From IMG/VR virus record IMGVR_UViG_3300017917_001824, positions 1 to 31,495 of that record: a stretch of DNA of 31,495 nucleotides, one strand, 5' to 3'. The stretch comes from a virus. The translations under genes were made by a program, and so were the position numbers. Shown piece by piece: positions 1-8,720 of this stretch (position 1 is the first letter of the stretch; every line of letters starts with the position of its first letter). The notes below the pieces were generated by a model. That model did not search any database. It saw only the letters and a program-made list of their open reading frames with translations, and was not told the DNA's origin.

Positions 1-180
1 AGCTACTTACATGAGTTTTTCGCTAAACCTGTGACTACTTTAAAACCGAGTGAGCAATTAGAGTTATTGAAAATTTACAAGCGAGTATTCAATAGCAACC
101 AAGAAGCGACTAATTGTACTTCATGTTGGATTAAAATCATTCAAGAACTTAAAAGCGTTTACAATGAATATAAAGACTAA
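1..180 (+). CDS. C-terminal part of a small Cys-containing phage protein
   Basis: Frame 1 is open from the first base to a TAA at 178-180, giving 59 residues that lack a start. The end carries NCTSCW followed by a helical, lysine-rich tail (IIQELKSVYNEYKD), which looks like a small metal-binding or disulphide protein; I do not know its function. The final 30 bases of the window (31466-31495) are ATG plus nine codons in exactly the frame that would continue into this one, so the intact protein is probably 69 residues if the ends join. Its last 17 nt overlap the next gene. It sits between the sigma-like gene and the terminase genes in the circular reading. Confidence 0.6.
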   Translation, partial: SYLHEFFAKPVTTLKPSEQLELLKIYKRVFNSNQEATNCTSCWIKIIQELKSVYNEYKD

Positions 181-412
181 TATTATAGCGTTACTACTTT
201 TAGCCTCATGTAAGAAAGAAGTTGAAGTAAAAGAGCAACCAACTTGCGATTGCTACGAAAGACACGAAGTGAAAATGCCTGTACAAGGTGGATTTGAGTT
301 TCAATTAGACTACAACACATCTCTGTTCAAAGATTTCTGTTCAAAAGAAATGGGTCAATGGATATACACAGGAAACGCAAGTCAATACAGATACAAGACA
401 ATTTGTAATTGA
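164..412 (+). CDS. small phage lipoprotein
   Basis: 82 residues. The N-terminus has a lysine at residue 4, a hydrophobic run IIALLLL, and a lipobox L13-A14-S15-C16, so the protein should be exported and lipid-anchored at Cys16. The two lysines and acidic residues just after the Cys are common in Bacteroidota lipoproteins. The mature part (about 66 residues) holds four further cysteines (two in CDC, one each in DFCSK and TICN). The start is the ATG overlapping the preceding frame by 17 nt; it gives a clean signal peptide. Phage lipoproteins of this kind sometimes act in superinfection exclusion, but nothing here proves that role. Confidence 0.7.
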   Translation: MNIKTNIIALLLLASCKKEVEVKEQPTCDCYERHEVKMPVQGGFEFQLDYNTSLFKDFCSKEMGQWIYTGNASQYRYKTICN

Positions 413-430
413 ATAAACAAAAAAAAATCA

Positions 431-712
431 ATGGCTGGAAAAGGTGGAGCAAGAGAGGGAGCTGGTCGCAAACCTGTTGCAGAAGAAAAGAAAATTACTG
501 AATTAATAGTCAAAGCACTTAAAGGGGTTCATTCAGTTGAAACGGATGAGGAAGCTAAGATTAAATTTATTGGCGATTTGTATTCTACTCAAAGAGGTCA
601 AATATTTTTAGCAGAACACTTATTTGGTAAACCAAAAGAAACGATTGATACAACGCACACGATTAACAACTTTGAGTTAAAAGATATATTTAGCTTTGAT
701 AGTTCTAAATGA
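431..712 (+). CDS. terS: terminase small subunit
   Basis: 93 residues. The opening MAGKGGAREGAGRKP is the glycine- and arginine-rich start typical of phage terminase small subunits, and the gene lies directly before the large subunit, overlapping it by 17 nt. The protein would recognise the packaging site on the phage concatemer and load the large subunit. The middle is a short helical region (ITELIVKALKGV) and the C-terminal part (FGKPKETIDTTHTINN) resembles the tail of this family that contacts the large subunit. It is shorter than many TerS proteins, but the start after an A-rich leader is clear. Confidence 0.85.
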   Translation: MAGKGGAREGAGRKPVAEEKKITELIVKALKGVHSVETDEEAKIKFIGDLYSTQRGQIFLAEHLFGKPKETIDTTHTINNFELKDIFSFDSSK

Positions 713-1901
713 TAAATTCAAACCATTATTTAATTCGACTGCTCGTTACTACATTATAACGGGTGGTCGTGGTTCTTCAAAATCATTTGCTTTAAATACA
801 TTCGCTTCACTACTATCTTACGAAGCAAATACTAAGATTCTTTTCACAAGGCACACAATGACAAGTGCGCATATTTCAATTATTCCAGAGTTCAAGGAAA
901 AGATTGAATTAATGCAACGTGAAAGCGATTTTCTAATTAACAAAACAGAAATTTATAACAAATTATCAGGTAGTGAGATCCTATTTCGTGGAATAAAAAC
1001 GAGTTCAGGAGACCAAACAGCCAACCTTAAATCATTGCAAGGAATAACGGATTGGATAGTTGACGAAGCGGAAGAATTAACAGACGAAAATACCTTTGAT
1101 AAAATCAATTTGTCAATCCGAAGCAACAAGAAACAAAACCGAGTAATCTTAATTCTAAATCCAGCAACTAAGGAACATTGGATCTATAAGAAATTCTTTG
1201 AAGAAAAGGGAGTAAGAGAGGGGTTTAATGGAACTATTGGAGATACTACTTACATACATACTACCTATCTAGACAATATTAAGCATTTGCCCGAATCGTT
1301 TGTTCACGAGATAGAGCAAATGAAAGTTAAGCACCCGAATAAGTATAAACATCAAATACTAGGTGGGTGGCTAGACAAAGCAGAAGGAGTTATCTTTACA
1401 AATTGGTCAATCGGAAAATTTCAAAACGTAGGTACTTCGGTATTTGGGCAGGATTTTGGATTTAGCAATGACCCCACTACACTGGTTGAAACGTCAATCG
1501 ACAAAGCAAATAAGAAAATCTACTGCAAATTACACTACTATAAAACACACCTTACAACGAGCGATATTCTAAAACTTAATACAACCTATGCAGGGAATAG
1601 TTTAATCGTAGCAGATAGCGCAGAGCCACGATTAATTACAGAACTACAAACTAAACTTAACATCGTTGGGGCAGTCAAAGGTCAGGATTCTGTTATTTAC
1701 GGAATTTCTTTACTTCAAGACTATGAATTAATCATTGACCCCGAAAGCATAGAAATGATTAAGGAGTTAAATAATTATTGTTGGTTAGAACGTAAAAGCA
1801 AAACTCCGATTGATATGTACAACCACACTTTAGATGCGTTACGTTATGCAGTTAGTTACCAATTAAGCGGTGGAATAAGTAGTAAGGTTTACGTTTACTA
1901 G
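696..1901 (+). CDS. terL: terminase large subunit (packaging ATPase and nuclease)
   Basis: 401 residues with both TerL domains. The ATPase part has a Walker A motif GGRGSSKS at residues 23-30 and a Walker B with catalytic acid, WIVDEAEE, at 120-127. The RNase H-like nuclease part has the expected acidic residues D253 (FGQDFGFSND), D307 (LIVADSAEP) and D380 (YNHTLDALRY). It cuts concatemers and pumps DNA into the prohead through the portal. The frame has no ATG before the Walker A motif, so the start is probably TTG at 696, overlapping terS by 17 nt. An ATG at 709 is out of frame and leads to a quick stop. It looks like the PBSX/terminase_3 type. Confidence 0.93.
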   Translation: MIVLNDKFKPLFNSTARYYIITGGRGSSKSFALNTFASLLSYEANTKILFTRHTMTSAHISIIPEFKEKIELMQRESDFLINKTEIYNKLSGSEILFRGIKTSSGDQTANLKSLQGITDWIVDEAEELTDENTFDKINLSIRSNKKQNRVILILNPATKEHWIYKKFFEEKGVREGFNGTIGDTTYIHTTYLDNIKHLPESFVHEIEQMKVKHPNKYKHQILGGWLDKAEGVIFTNWSIGKFQNVGTSVFGQDFGFSNDPTTLVETSIDKANKKIYCKLHYYKTHLTTSDILKLNTTYAGNSLIVADSAEPRLITELQTKLNIVGAVKGQDSVIYGISLLQDYELIIDPESIEMIKELNNYCWLERKSKTPIDMYNHTLDALRYAVSYQLSGGISSKVYVY

Positions 1902-1935
1902 GGATACAAAAAAACAAATTAAAAGTCTATAAAAT

Positions 1936-2622
1936 ATGAATATCGAAATCAATTTACCAAGCGATTTAAGTGAAATTACATTAGTTCAGTACCAAGAATT
2001 TATCAAGGCAACTGAAAATAATACAGATATTGAATTTTTGCATCAAAAAGTAGTTTCTTTATTTTGCAATATACCAATGCAAAATGTTCAATTTATGAAA
2101 TTTAGCGATGTTTCTGATATTGTTTCACACATTGAATCATTATTTAACAAGAGCAACCACAAGTTTATCAATCGTTTTAAGCTAGGAAATACAGATTTCG
2201 GATTCATCACAAATATTGAAGAAATTACAAGCGGTGAATACATAGATTTGGAGAATAATTTAAAGGATATTTCCAATTTGCACAAAGCAATGGCGGTAAT
2301 GTTTAGACCTATTGTAAAGGAGAAAAAGAACTTTTATGATATTGAACCTTATGTTAGTGCTAACAATTACGCAGAAGTAATGAAACACGCACCACTAGAT
2401 GTTGTATTAGGTGCAAAGGTTTTTTTTTGGAATTTAGAGATAGAATTATTAACGCATTCCCTAACTTATTTAAAAAAACAGTTGGAGAGCAAGACAATGA
2501 TTTCAGCATTGAAAGTCAATTCAGCGACAAGTGGGGATGGTATATCTCAATCCATAAACTTGCTCAGGGAGACATTAGAAGATTCGGTGAAATCACGAAA
2601 TTACCGATTCTTAAATGTTTGA
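1936..2622 (+). CDS. tail assembly chaperone, short (zero-frame) form
   Basis: 228 residues, no catalytic motif. Position (after terL, ahead of tail genes and the tape measure) and sequence style match the G-like tail assembly chaperone that coats the tape measure protein while the tail tube is built. Two homopolymer slippery sequences sit in frame near the 3' end: T TTT TTT at 2421-2427 and A AAA AAA at 2472-2478. Slipping back one base at either would join the first 164 or 181 residues to the overlapping -1 frame that ends at 2690, giving a 251-residue G-T-like fusion. The start ATG follows a motif AAGTCTATA (1923-1931) seen before three other structural genes. Confidence 0.75.
   Translation: MNIEINLPSDLSEITLVQYQEFIKATENNTDIEFLHQKVVSLFCNIPMQNVQFMKFSDVSDIVSHIESLFNKSNHKFINRFKLGNTDFGFITNIEEITSGEYIDLENNLKDISNLHKAMAVMFRPIVKEKKNFYDIEPYVSANNYAEVMKHAPLDVVLGAKVFFWNLEIELLTHSLTYLKKQLESKTMISALKVNSATSGDGISQSINLLRETLEDSVKSRNYRFLNV
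2419..2480 (+). promoter_or_regulatory. candidate -1 frameshift signals (two slippery heptamers)
   Basis: A run of nine T (2420-2428) contains T TTT TTT in the chaperone reading frame, and a run of seven A (2472-2478) contains A AAA AAA followed by C. Both fit the X XXY YYZ rule. A weak stem GGAAT (2429-2433) with ATTCC (2456-2460) lies just after the first site. I cannot tell which one works; the zero-frame protein looks well conserved between the two sites, which slightly favours the second. Confidence 0.55.
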
Positions 2623-2690
2623 CTTTTTTAGATTATGAACACGACAAAGCAAGAGTAGAAGAATCGCAATGGAAAAGAGCCAAGAATTAG
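2427..2690 (+). CDS. -1 frame extension of the tail assembly chaperone (T-like part)
   Basis: An open frame one base back from the chaperone gene, running to TAG at 2690. It has no ATG at its head (the first possible start is TTG at 2427, inside the T run), so it is most simply made by programmed -1 frameshifting from the gene at 1936. The sequence FSDKWGWYISIHKLAQGD and the following KLPILKCLTFLDYEHDK are protein-like and resemble C-terminal parts of flavobacterial phage tail chaperones. Slippage at 2472-2478 would add 70 residues, and at 2421-2427 would add 87. The frame overlaps the zero-frame tail for about 145-195 nt, so that stretch would encode two proteins. Confidence 0.65.
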   Translation: MEFRDRIINAFPNLFKKTVGEQDNDFSIESQFSDKWGWYISIHKLAQGDIRRFGEITKLPILKCLTFLDYEHDKARVEESQWKRAKN

Positions 2691-3190
2691 AAAATGTAAG
2701 AATAGAGCTAACTAAGTTTCGGGATGATGTTATTCGTGAAAGCAGAAGCAACCTTAAAACGATGCGCAAAGATACATTTGGCAAACTTTCTAAATCTCTT
2801 AAAGGAAATATTAAGGTGTCTAAAAACTCGTTTGAGTTTGATTTTGCAATGGAAGAATACGGATTGTATCAAGACAAAGGAGTAAGTGGTACAAAGAAAA
2901 AATACAACACACCTTATAAGTACACCGATAAAATGCCACCTACAAAGGCACTCGATAAATGGATAGTCAAAAAAGGTTTGGCCCCACGAAATGAAAATGG
3001 GCAATTACTTTCTAGGAAAGGATTAAAATTTGCAATCGCTAGAAAGATTTATATTAAAGGAATAAAGCCTAGTTTATTTTTCACAAAACCATTTGAAAAG
3101 TATTATAAGAAACTACCAAACCAACTGATAGAAAAGTACGGATTGGATTTAGATAAATTTATGGAATTTTCACTTAAAGATTTAAAATAA
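2669..3190 (+). CDS. HK97 gp10-like tail completion / neck protein
   Basis: 173 basic residues. The central part (YGLYQDKGVSGTKKKYNTP, residues about 64-82) and the following KALDKWIVKKGLAPR resemble the gp10-like head-tail joining family of flavobacterial phages, whose members bind the end of the tail tube or the connector. It starts inside the -1 chaperone frame (22 nt overlap) and its stop shares a base with the next ATG, so translation is coupled along the operon. No signal peptide or membrane segment is present. The family call is by recognition of style and position, without a search. Confidence 0.6.
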   Translation: MEKSQELENVRIELTKFRDDVIRESRSNLKTMRKDTFGKLSKSLKGNIKVSKNSFEFDFAMEEYGLYQDKGVSGTKKKYNTPYKYTDKMPPTKALDKWIVKKGLAPRNENGQLLSRKGLKFAIARKIYIKGIKPSLFFTKPFEKYYKKLPNQLIEKYGLDLDKFMEFSLKDLK

Positions 3191-4251
3191 TGCCAAATAT
3201 TATAAACGCTAGAAGTCCTTATATTATTTCAGTTGATGAAATAGGAAGTGCATCAACAAGAATAGATGTTTACCTTTGGAATGGTATAGGTTCTGTTCCA
3301 TCGAATCCTACTTATAAACTTTCAAAGGCTGTTCCAAGTTTGTATAACGCACTTTGTCAATATAACATTGCTCCTTATGTTAGTGAATTTATAAATCATG
3401 CGATAAGACAAAATGTTTATCCAGTTTATCCAACTACCACTCCAAATTCACAATGGTGCAACGTTCAAGTTAAAAGGTATGCGGATGGAACCTTATTAAG
3501 TACTACGGATTATTTTGGTGTCGATGGTTACGGTTATTATTCACAAGGACAAAATCCTATTAATGGGGATTATTTATTGGATGAGGGAACTTATTACTAT
3601 CCTTATGACATAACTATTGACCCAGCAATAAACAAATTAAGACAAGTTGGTCAATTTACATTGTTCGCAACAAGTGGACATACATTCAAGTATACAAATC
3701 TTTCAACTTTAGCAACAACTACGGGAACTTTTTCAAGCAGTAAATTATTTGATATTCCTTGTGTTATTTCAGCAAACATTGCATCAGGTAACAAGTTGGA
3801 AATTTTAAACGGGTCAACTGTTTTACATACATTAATTTTCAAACCTCAAACAGAATGTTATTATGAACCTATCACAATTGATTTCGTTAACAAATACGGT
3901 GCATGGCAAAGAACATTTATGTTTAAAGCAAGTTATAAAAGTTTAGATGTTAGTAACACGGAATACAATTTACTTCAATCGGATTTATTAAGTTATGACA
4001 TCCTAGAGGGGCAAAGAAAGATATTTAATACCAACGGATTTGATAGAATTAAGATGAATAGCGGATGGGTTGATGCTAGTTATTCTGAGGTGTTAAGGCA
4101 ATTAATTTTAAGCAACAGAATTTTGATTAATGATAGTCCAGCAATTTGTTTAACAAAAACTTTAGACATTCAGGATAGCTTAAATGTTAATCTCATCAAT
4201 TATCAAATAGAATTTAAATACGCTTACGACACAATTAATTCAGTTATTTAA
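3190..4251 (+). CDS. tail/baseplate structural protein
   Basis: 353 residues, rich in Ser, Thr, Tyr and Asn and predicted to be mainly beta-strand, with no enzyme motif. The opening (NARSPYIISVDEIGS, then IDVYLWNG) and the pattern of short strands match a conserved structural protein found next to the tape measure in flavobacterial siphophages, probably a distal-tail or baseplate component. It begins at the base where the tail-completion gene ends (shared A of TAATG) and ends one base into the next gene, so it is translationally coupled to both. The precise role in the tail tip is inferred from position. Confidence 0.6.
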   Translation: MPNIINARSPYIISVDEIGSASTRIDVYLWNGIGSVPSNPTYKLSKAVPSLYNALCQYNIAPYVSEFINHAIRQNVYPVYPTTTPNSQWCNVQVKRYADGTLLSTTDYFGVDGYGYYSQGQNPINGDYLLDEGTYYYPYDITIDPAINKLRQVGQFTLFATSGHTFKYTNLSTLATTTGTFSSSKLFDIPCVISANIASGNKLEILNGSTVLHTLIFKPQTECYYEPITIDFVNKYGAWQRTFMFKASYKSLDVSNTEYNLLQSDLLSYDILEGQRKIFNTNGFDRIKMNSGWVDASYSEVLRQLILSNRILINDSPAICLTKTLDIQDSLNVNLINYQIEFKYAYDTINSVI

Positions 4252-6509
4252 TGAGAAAAGCACAGATTTACATTGAGGGAAAAAGATTGGAGTTGTTTGA
4301 CGATGAACAAATAAAAGTTCAATCAAGTGTTCAAGACATTTTTAACATTGATACAAGCAAGACTGATTTCACACAATCATTTACTATTCCAGCGAGCGAG
4401 AACAACAACAAGATAATGCATCACTTCTACCAAAATGATGTTGATGTTTATAACGGGAATGTTTTAAATTACAATATTAGACGAAATGCAAGTATTGAAA
4501 TTGATTTAGTTCCTTTTCGAACTGGTAAAATACAACTAGAGAAAGCAAGTATAATAAACGGTCAAGTTCAAAACTATCAAATTTGCTTTTATGGGGATTT
4601 GGTATCACTAAAAGATATTCTAGGAGAAACAAAGTTAAGCGAATTAGACTACTCTAGTTACACACATGTTTATAATGAATCAAATGTTATTGATAGATGC
4701 GTAAATAACACCGCTTATGATGTACGTTATCCTTTGATTACTTCTGGTCGTGTTTGGGATTACAACGGTCCAGATAATACAAAAAATATAGACGTTAACG
4801 CAGGTGCAATTAATGTAGGAGAGTTGTTTCCTGCTATTCGTATCAGTTCAATATTTCAATCAATAGAGTCTTATTTTGACATTACATTTAATTCATTATT
4901 TGCAAGCACAAAGAACTTTTATAACGCTTATTTATATCTAAAAAACAAAGATGTATTTTCATTTAAGACATCTCAAAAAATGATTTCATTTCAATCTAAT
5001 ACAAACGCTAATTATTTTGGTATTTCAGACGTTAAAATGGCTTCAATAGACAGTGTAGATGTAATAATAGAAAACGCTTTAGACTTAACTGTAACAACGA
5101 GTGTAACTACTCAAAATTACTACATTGATATTTACATTAATGGTCAATTAAGCACTACTATTACAGGACAAGGAAATACTACCTATAATAATGTTGTTTC
5201 TTTACAAGCTACTCAAATACTTCAATTTGTTCAGTATGTAACATTCAAAGTATATGCTGATATTTCTATGAATATTGATTTAGATGTTGCTTATAGACGT
5301 GCATCTTCAAGTTACGATGATTTTAGCGGTACATGGATAACTACTGACAATACATGGTATGGTTATTCATACACTACTGTATTAACGGGGAATTTAGATA
5401 TTAACTCAAATATGCCTAACATGAAAGTTTATGACTTTATTGCAGGCATTTTAAAAGAGTTTAACATGGTTATTTATGGAAATGGCACAAACAGTTGGAA
5501 AGCCGAACCGCTAGAGGATTGGTATGCTTTAGGTAACACTTACGACATTACAGAATTTACAGATATTAGCACAATTGATATTGAAAGAGTAAAACTTTAC
5601 AAAAAGATTTCATTTGAACATGAGAAAAGTGAATCATTCATGAATCGTACTTTTGCGGACAATTTTGCACGTGAGTATGGTAGTTTAGATTACGTTTTCC
5701 CTTATGATGGAGATGAATTAAATATTAAACTACCTTTTGAAAATATCTTATTTCAACAATTTGAAACAACGGGGATTCAAGTGGGTTATTGCCTAACTAA
5801 ATTTCCTGACTACAAACCATACATCCCAAAACCAACGATTTTATATTTATACGATGAAGTTTTATGCGACCCGTTTAAATTTGAGTTAGGTAGTGGACAC
5901 GTTACAAAGACAAGTTATTTGCCGTTTGGTCAAGACTTATTAAGTAATGGTATAAATTACTCATTGAACTTTGGAAACGATATTTCAAGTTTGTTAAATA
6001 CAACTGTGCCAAATTCAAATTTCATGGTTTACTATTTCACGTATCTAAACAACTTATTTCAACAAAAGAATAGGATTACATACGTAAAAGCAAAGTTGCC
6101 TTTATGGATATTGATTGGACTAAAATTGAATGACAGATTAATCATTCGAGATAAGAGATACATCATTAATAACATGACTACAAACCTATCGAATACAGAA
6201 GTAGATTTGGTTTTGTTGAATGATTTTAGACCCGTAAATTTAAGAAAGTTTAAACCACTTGAAAAGAAGCCAGTAATTGTTTTTCCAATTGCTTTTCCAA
6301 ATAAAGTTACAGAAGTAAATTTAAGTTGGACAGATACAGATTTAATAGTAAGTAAAAACGATTATACAACGGGGTTAAAATTAAATTCAGAGGGAAACAT
6401 AGTGATTAACACAACTGCAACAAGGTCAAGTTTGATTGAAATAAATGCTGAATACAAATTCTCAAACGGACAACTAGAAAATTCAACTTTAATAATTTAC
6501 GAGCCATGA
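4251..6509 (+). CDS. large tail-tip / baseplate protein
   Basis: 752 residues. The N-terminus (QIYIEGKRLELFDDEQI, then TDFTQSFTIPASENNNKIM) is a recognisable opening of a large structural protein in Bacteroidota siphophages, placed like baseplate-hub or tail-associated proteins of other phages. The rest is beta-rich with many Asn, Thr and Tyr and no obvious hydrolase motif, so I cannot say whether it carries a host-wall enzyme. The C-terminal about 80 residues (after LEKKPVIVFP) look like a separate small beta domain. It overlaps the next small gene by 4 nt (ATGA). Confidence 0.6.
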   Translation: MRKAQIYIEGKRLELFDDEQIKVQSSVQDIFNIDTSKTDFTQSFTIPASENNNKIMHHFYQNDVDVYNGNVLNYNIRRNASIEIDLVPFRTGKIQLEKASIINGQVQNYQICFYGDLVSLKDILGETKLSELDYSSYTHVYNESNVIDRCVNNTAYDVRYPLITSGRVWDYNGPDNTKNIDVNAGAINVGELFPAIRISSIFQSIESYFDITFNSLFASTKNFYNAYLYLKNKDVFSFKTSQKMISFQSNTNANYFGISDVKMASIDSVDVIIENALDLTVTTSVTTQNYYIDIYINGQLSTTITGQGNTTYNNVVSLQATQILQFVQYVTFKVYADISMNIDLDVAYRRASSSYDDFSGTWITTDNTWYGYSYTTVLTGNLDINSNMPNMKVYDFIAGILKEFNMVIYGNGTNSWKAEPLEDWYALGNTYDITEFTDISTIDIERVKLYKKISFEHEKSESFMNRTFADNFAREYGSLDYVFPYDGDELNIKLPFENILFQQFETTGIQVGYCLTKFPDYKPYIPKPTILYLYDEVLCDPFKFELGSGHVTKTSYLPFGQDLLSNGINYSLNFGNDISSLLNTTVPNSNFMVYYFTYLNNLFQQKNRITYVKAKLPLWILIGLKLNDRLIIRDKRYIINNMTTNLSNTEVDLVLLNDFRPVNLRKFKPLEKKPVIVFPIAFPNKVTEVNLSWTDTDLIVSKNDYTTGLKLNSEGNIVINTTATRSSLIEINAEYKFSNGQLENSTLIIYEP

Positions 6510-6658
6510 TAAAAAATATTATTGAATTATTACGACAATCGGAGTTTTACGGTTGTTCAGAAAACATAGATATTGCAAAAGGGATTAATTCTATTCCTAA
6601 AAACACAAAGGATTCAATTGATAAAATTAAAAGGAAATTAGCATGGAAAAGAAAGTAG
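6506..6658 (+). CDS. small protein ahead of the tape measure
   Basis: A 50-residue frame starting at the ATGA overlap with the tail-tip gene and ending 16 nt inside the tape measure gene. The product (MIKNIIELLRQSEFYGCSEN, ending in KIKRKLAWKRK) is helical and basic at its C-terminus. The coupled start and end and the lack of any gap suggest a real gene filling the space between two structural genes, but I do not recognise the family. Confidence 0.55.
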   Translation: MIKNIIELLRQSEFYGCSENIDIAKGINSIPKNTKDSIDKIKRKLAWKRK

Positions 6659-8703
6659 TTCAATTAGAACTTGAAACTTCGGGGTTTGACCAAGTAGAAC
6701 AACAAACAAAATCTTTAAAGGCACAGCTTCGGGAAGCACAAGCGGAGGTTGCACAATTAAGTGATAAATTCGGTGCAACCTCACAAGAAGCTATTAAGGC
6801 TGCGAAACGTGCAGCTGAATTAAAAGATGCTATTGGAGATGCAAAAGACTTAACAGATTCCTTTAATCCTGATGCTAAGTTTAATGCGTTAACACGTTCA
6901 ATCGGTGGCGCAATGGATGGATTTTCCGCTTTTCAAGGTTCTTTAGGACTTATTGGAGTAGAAAGCCAAGATGTTGAAAAAATGATTCTCAAGGTTCAGT
7001 CCGCAATGGCGCTATCTCAAGGGTTACAAGGTTTACTAGAAGCGAAAGATTCGTTTAAACAATTAGGTGCTGTTATAAGTCAAACGGCTATTGGACAAAA
7101 AGCATTAACAGTTGCACAAATAGCAGGAGCAAGTGCTATGAAAGTTCTAAACACTGTAATGAAAGCTAATCCAATATTTTTAATTATTGGTGGTGTAACA
7201 GCATTAATTGGGGCATTTAAATATTTTACAAGTTCTACTGAAACAGCAGAAAAAGCAAATGAAAAATTAAATGTTTCACTTGAAAGACAATTACAACTAA
7301 CTGAAATGTTAGCGAATGAATCTAAAAGGCGTAATGATAAAGCATTAGAATTATTAGAAGCGGAGGGGGCAAGTGAACAAGAGTTACATTTAAAAAAGTT
7401 GGACAACATGGCTATTGAAAAATACCAAAGAGACAACTTAATAAATTCAGAACTATACGCAATCAAAGAAAAAACAAAACTTTATAAAAAAGCATTAGAA
7501 GAAGAAAATTATGAAGTAGCAAAAACAATTCAAAGCGAATTAAAAGAACATCAAGGTAAATATAAGGAGTTAATTATAGCAAATAAAAACTATCATGATG
7601 ACGTAAAAATTGAAAACACAAAATTTAGTAAATCCGAAATTGAGAAACAGAATAAAAAAATAGAAGAATCAAAACAAAAAGTTAAAGAAAGTAACGAAAA
7701 AGCAAAACAACAAAAGAAAGAAGCACTTGACAATATTAAAAAATTAGAAAATGAATATTTAATTAGTCTTAAATCAGAGCAAGAACAAGAAATTTTAGCA
7801 GTACAAGAAAAATATAAACAAGCGTTATTAGATGCTGATAAATATAAAAAAGATAAAACTCAAATATTATTAGCTCAAAAAAATGAAGAAAAATTAGTAA
7901 ATGATAAATATGCAGAACTAAAAATTGAAAAAGCAAAAAAGACAGCAGAAGAACTAAAAGTTATTCAAGAAAAAGCAAATGAAGACTACATTCAAGCAAT
8001 GGATGAACGCTTCGCTTTAGAAATGGAATTAACGTTAAACGAAGATGATAAAAAGAAACTAGCACTACAACAAGCATACGAAAAGCAAATAGCAATAGCT
8101 GGAGACGATGAGGGATTAATTAAACAAGCTACACAAAAATTACAAGACGAACTAAATAAAATTGATAAAGATTCAGCAGAAAAAAGAAAGGAAACAAAGA
8201 AACAAGAAATTTTAGCCGTTGCGCAAATAAGTGCGGATGCTTTGAACTTAATTGCTACAATAGCAGAAAATAACGCAGGTAAAGATTTAGCTAGACAAAA
8301 GAAAGCGTTTCAAGTTAGAAAGATTGCTAACATGGCACAAGCAACTATTGATGGAACAAAGGCGGTTTTATCCACTTATGCAGATACTCCAGGTGGTCCT
8401 GTAATTAAAGGAATAGCTGCAGGTTTAGCAGGTGCATTTGCATTAGCGCAAATAGCTAAAATATCAAAGGCAAAATTTGAGGGTGGCGGTCAAGTAGGTA
8501 ATGATTCAATGAGTGGTGGCGGTGGTAGTGCAAACCAAACCATAACGAGTAGCGCACCTAGTTTTCAAATAGTAGGTAATGCAGGTGCAAATCCCTTAGC
8601 AAATTTAGGTGGCAATCCTATTAAAGCCTATGTTGTTTCTAGTGAAGTTACAACGGGTCAAGAATTGGACAGAAACCACATTAAAAATGCAACGTTTGGG
8701 TAA
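6643..8703 (+). CDS. tail tape measure protein
   Basis: 686 residues. Long helical and coiled-coil stretches (residues about 15-70 and 200-520, very rich in Lys, Glu, Gln and Ala) flank hydrophobic segments (VMKANPIFLIIGGVTALIGA near residues 167-186 and a C-terminal AIKGIAAGLAGAFALAQ-like helix), ending in a Gly-rich region (GGGQVGNDSMSGGGGS). This is the standard tape measure layout: it sets tail length inside the tube and helps DNA enter the cell. At roughly 1.5 angstrom per residue the tail would be about 100 nm, which is a family-based estimate. The ATG follows a clear A-rich leader. Confidence 0.88.
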   Translation: MEKKVVQLELETSGFDQVEQQTKSLKAQLREAQAEVAQLSDKFGATSQEAIKAAKRAAELKDAIGDAKDLTDSFNPDAKFNALTRSIGGAMDGFSAFQGSLGLIGVESQDVEKMILKVQSAMALSQGLQGLLEAKDSFKQLGAVISQTAIGQKALTVAQIAGASAMKVLNTVMKANPIFLIIGGVTALIGAFKYFTSSTETAEKANEKLNVSLERQLQLTEMLANESKRRNDKALELLEAEGASEQELHLKKLDNMAIEKYQRDNLINSELYAIKEKTKLYKKALEEENYEVAKTIQSELKEHQGKYKELIIANKNYHDDVKIENTKFSKSEIEKQNKKIEESKQKVKESNEKAKQQKKEALDNIKKLENEYLISLKSEQEQEILAVQEKYKQALLDADKYKKDKTQILLAQKNEEKLVNDKYAELKIEKAKKTAEELKVIQEKANEDYIQAMDERFALEMELTLNEDDKKKLALQQAYEKQIAIAGDDEGLIKQATQKLQDELNKIDKDSAEKRKETKKQEILAVAQISADALNLIATIAENNAGKDLARQKKAFQVRKIANMAQATIDGTKAVLSTYADTPGGPVIKGIAAGLAGAFALAQIAKISKAKFEGGGQVGNDSMSGGGGSANQTITSSAPSFQIVGNAGANPLANLGGNPIKAYVVSSEVTTGQELDRNHIKNATFG

Positions 8704-8720
8704 TTTATAAGTCAATAGGT

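Noticed and set aside
7080-7466. Minus-strand open frame of 128 codons opposite the tape measure gene
   Set aside because: It is the shadow of a strongly biased coding strand; no other support exists for a minus-strand gene anywhere in the window.
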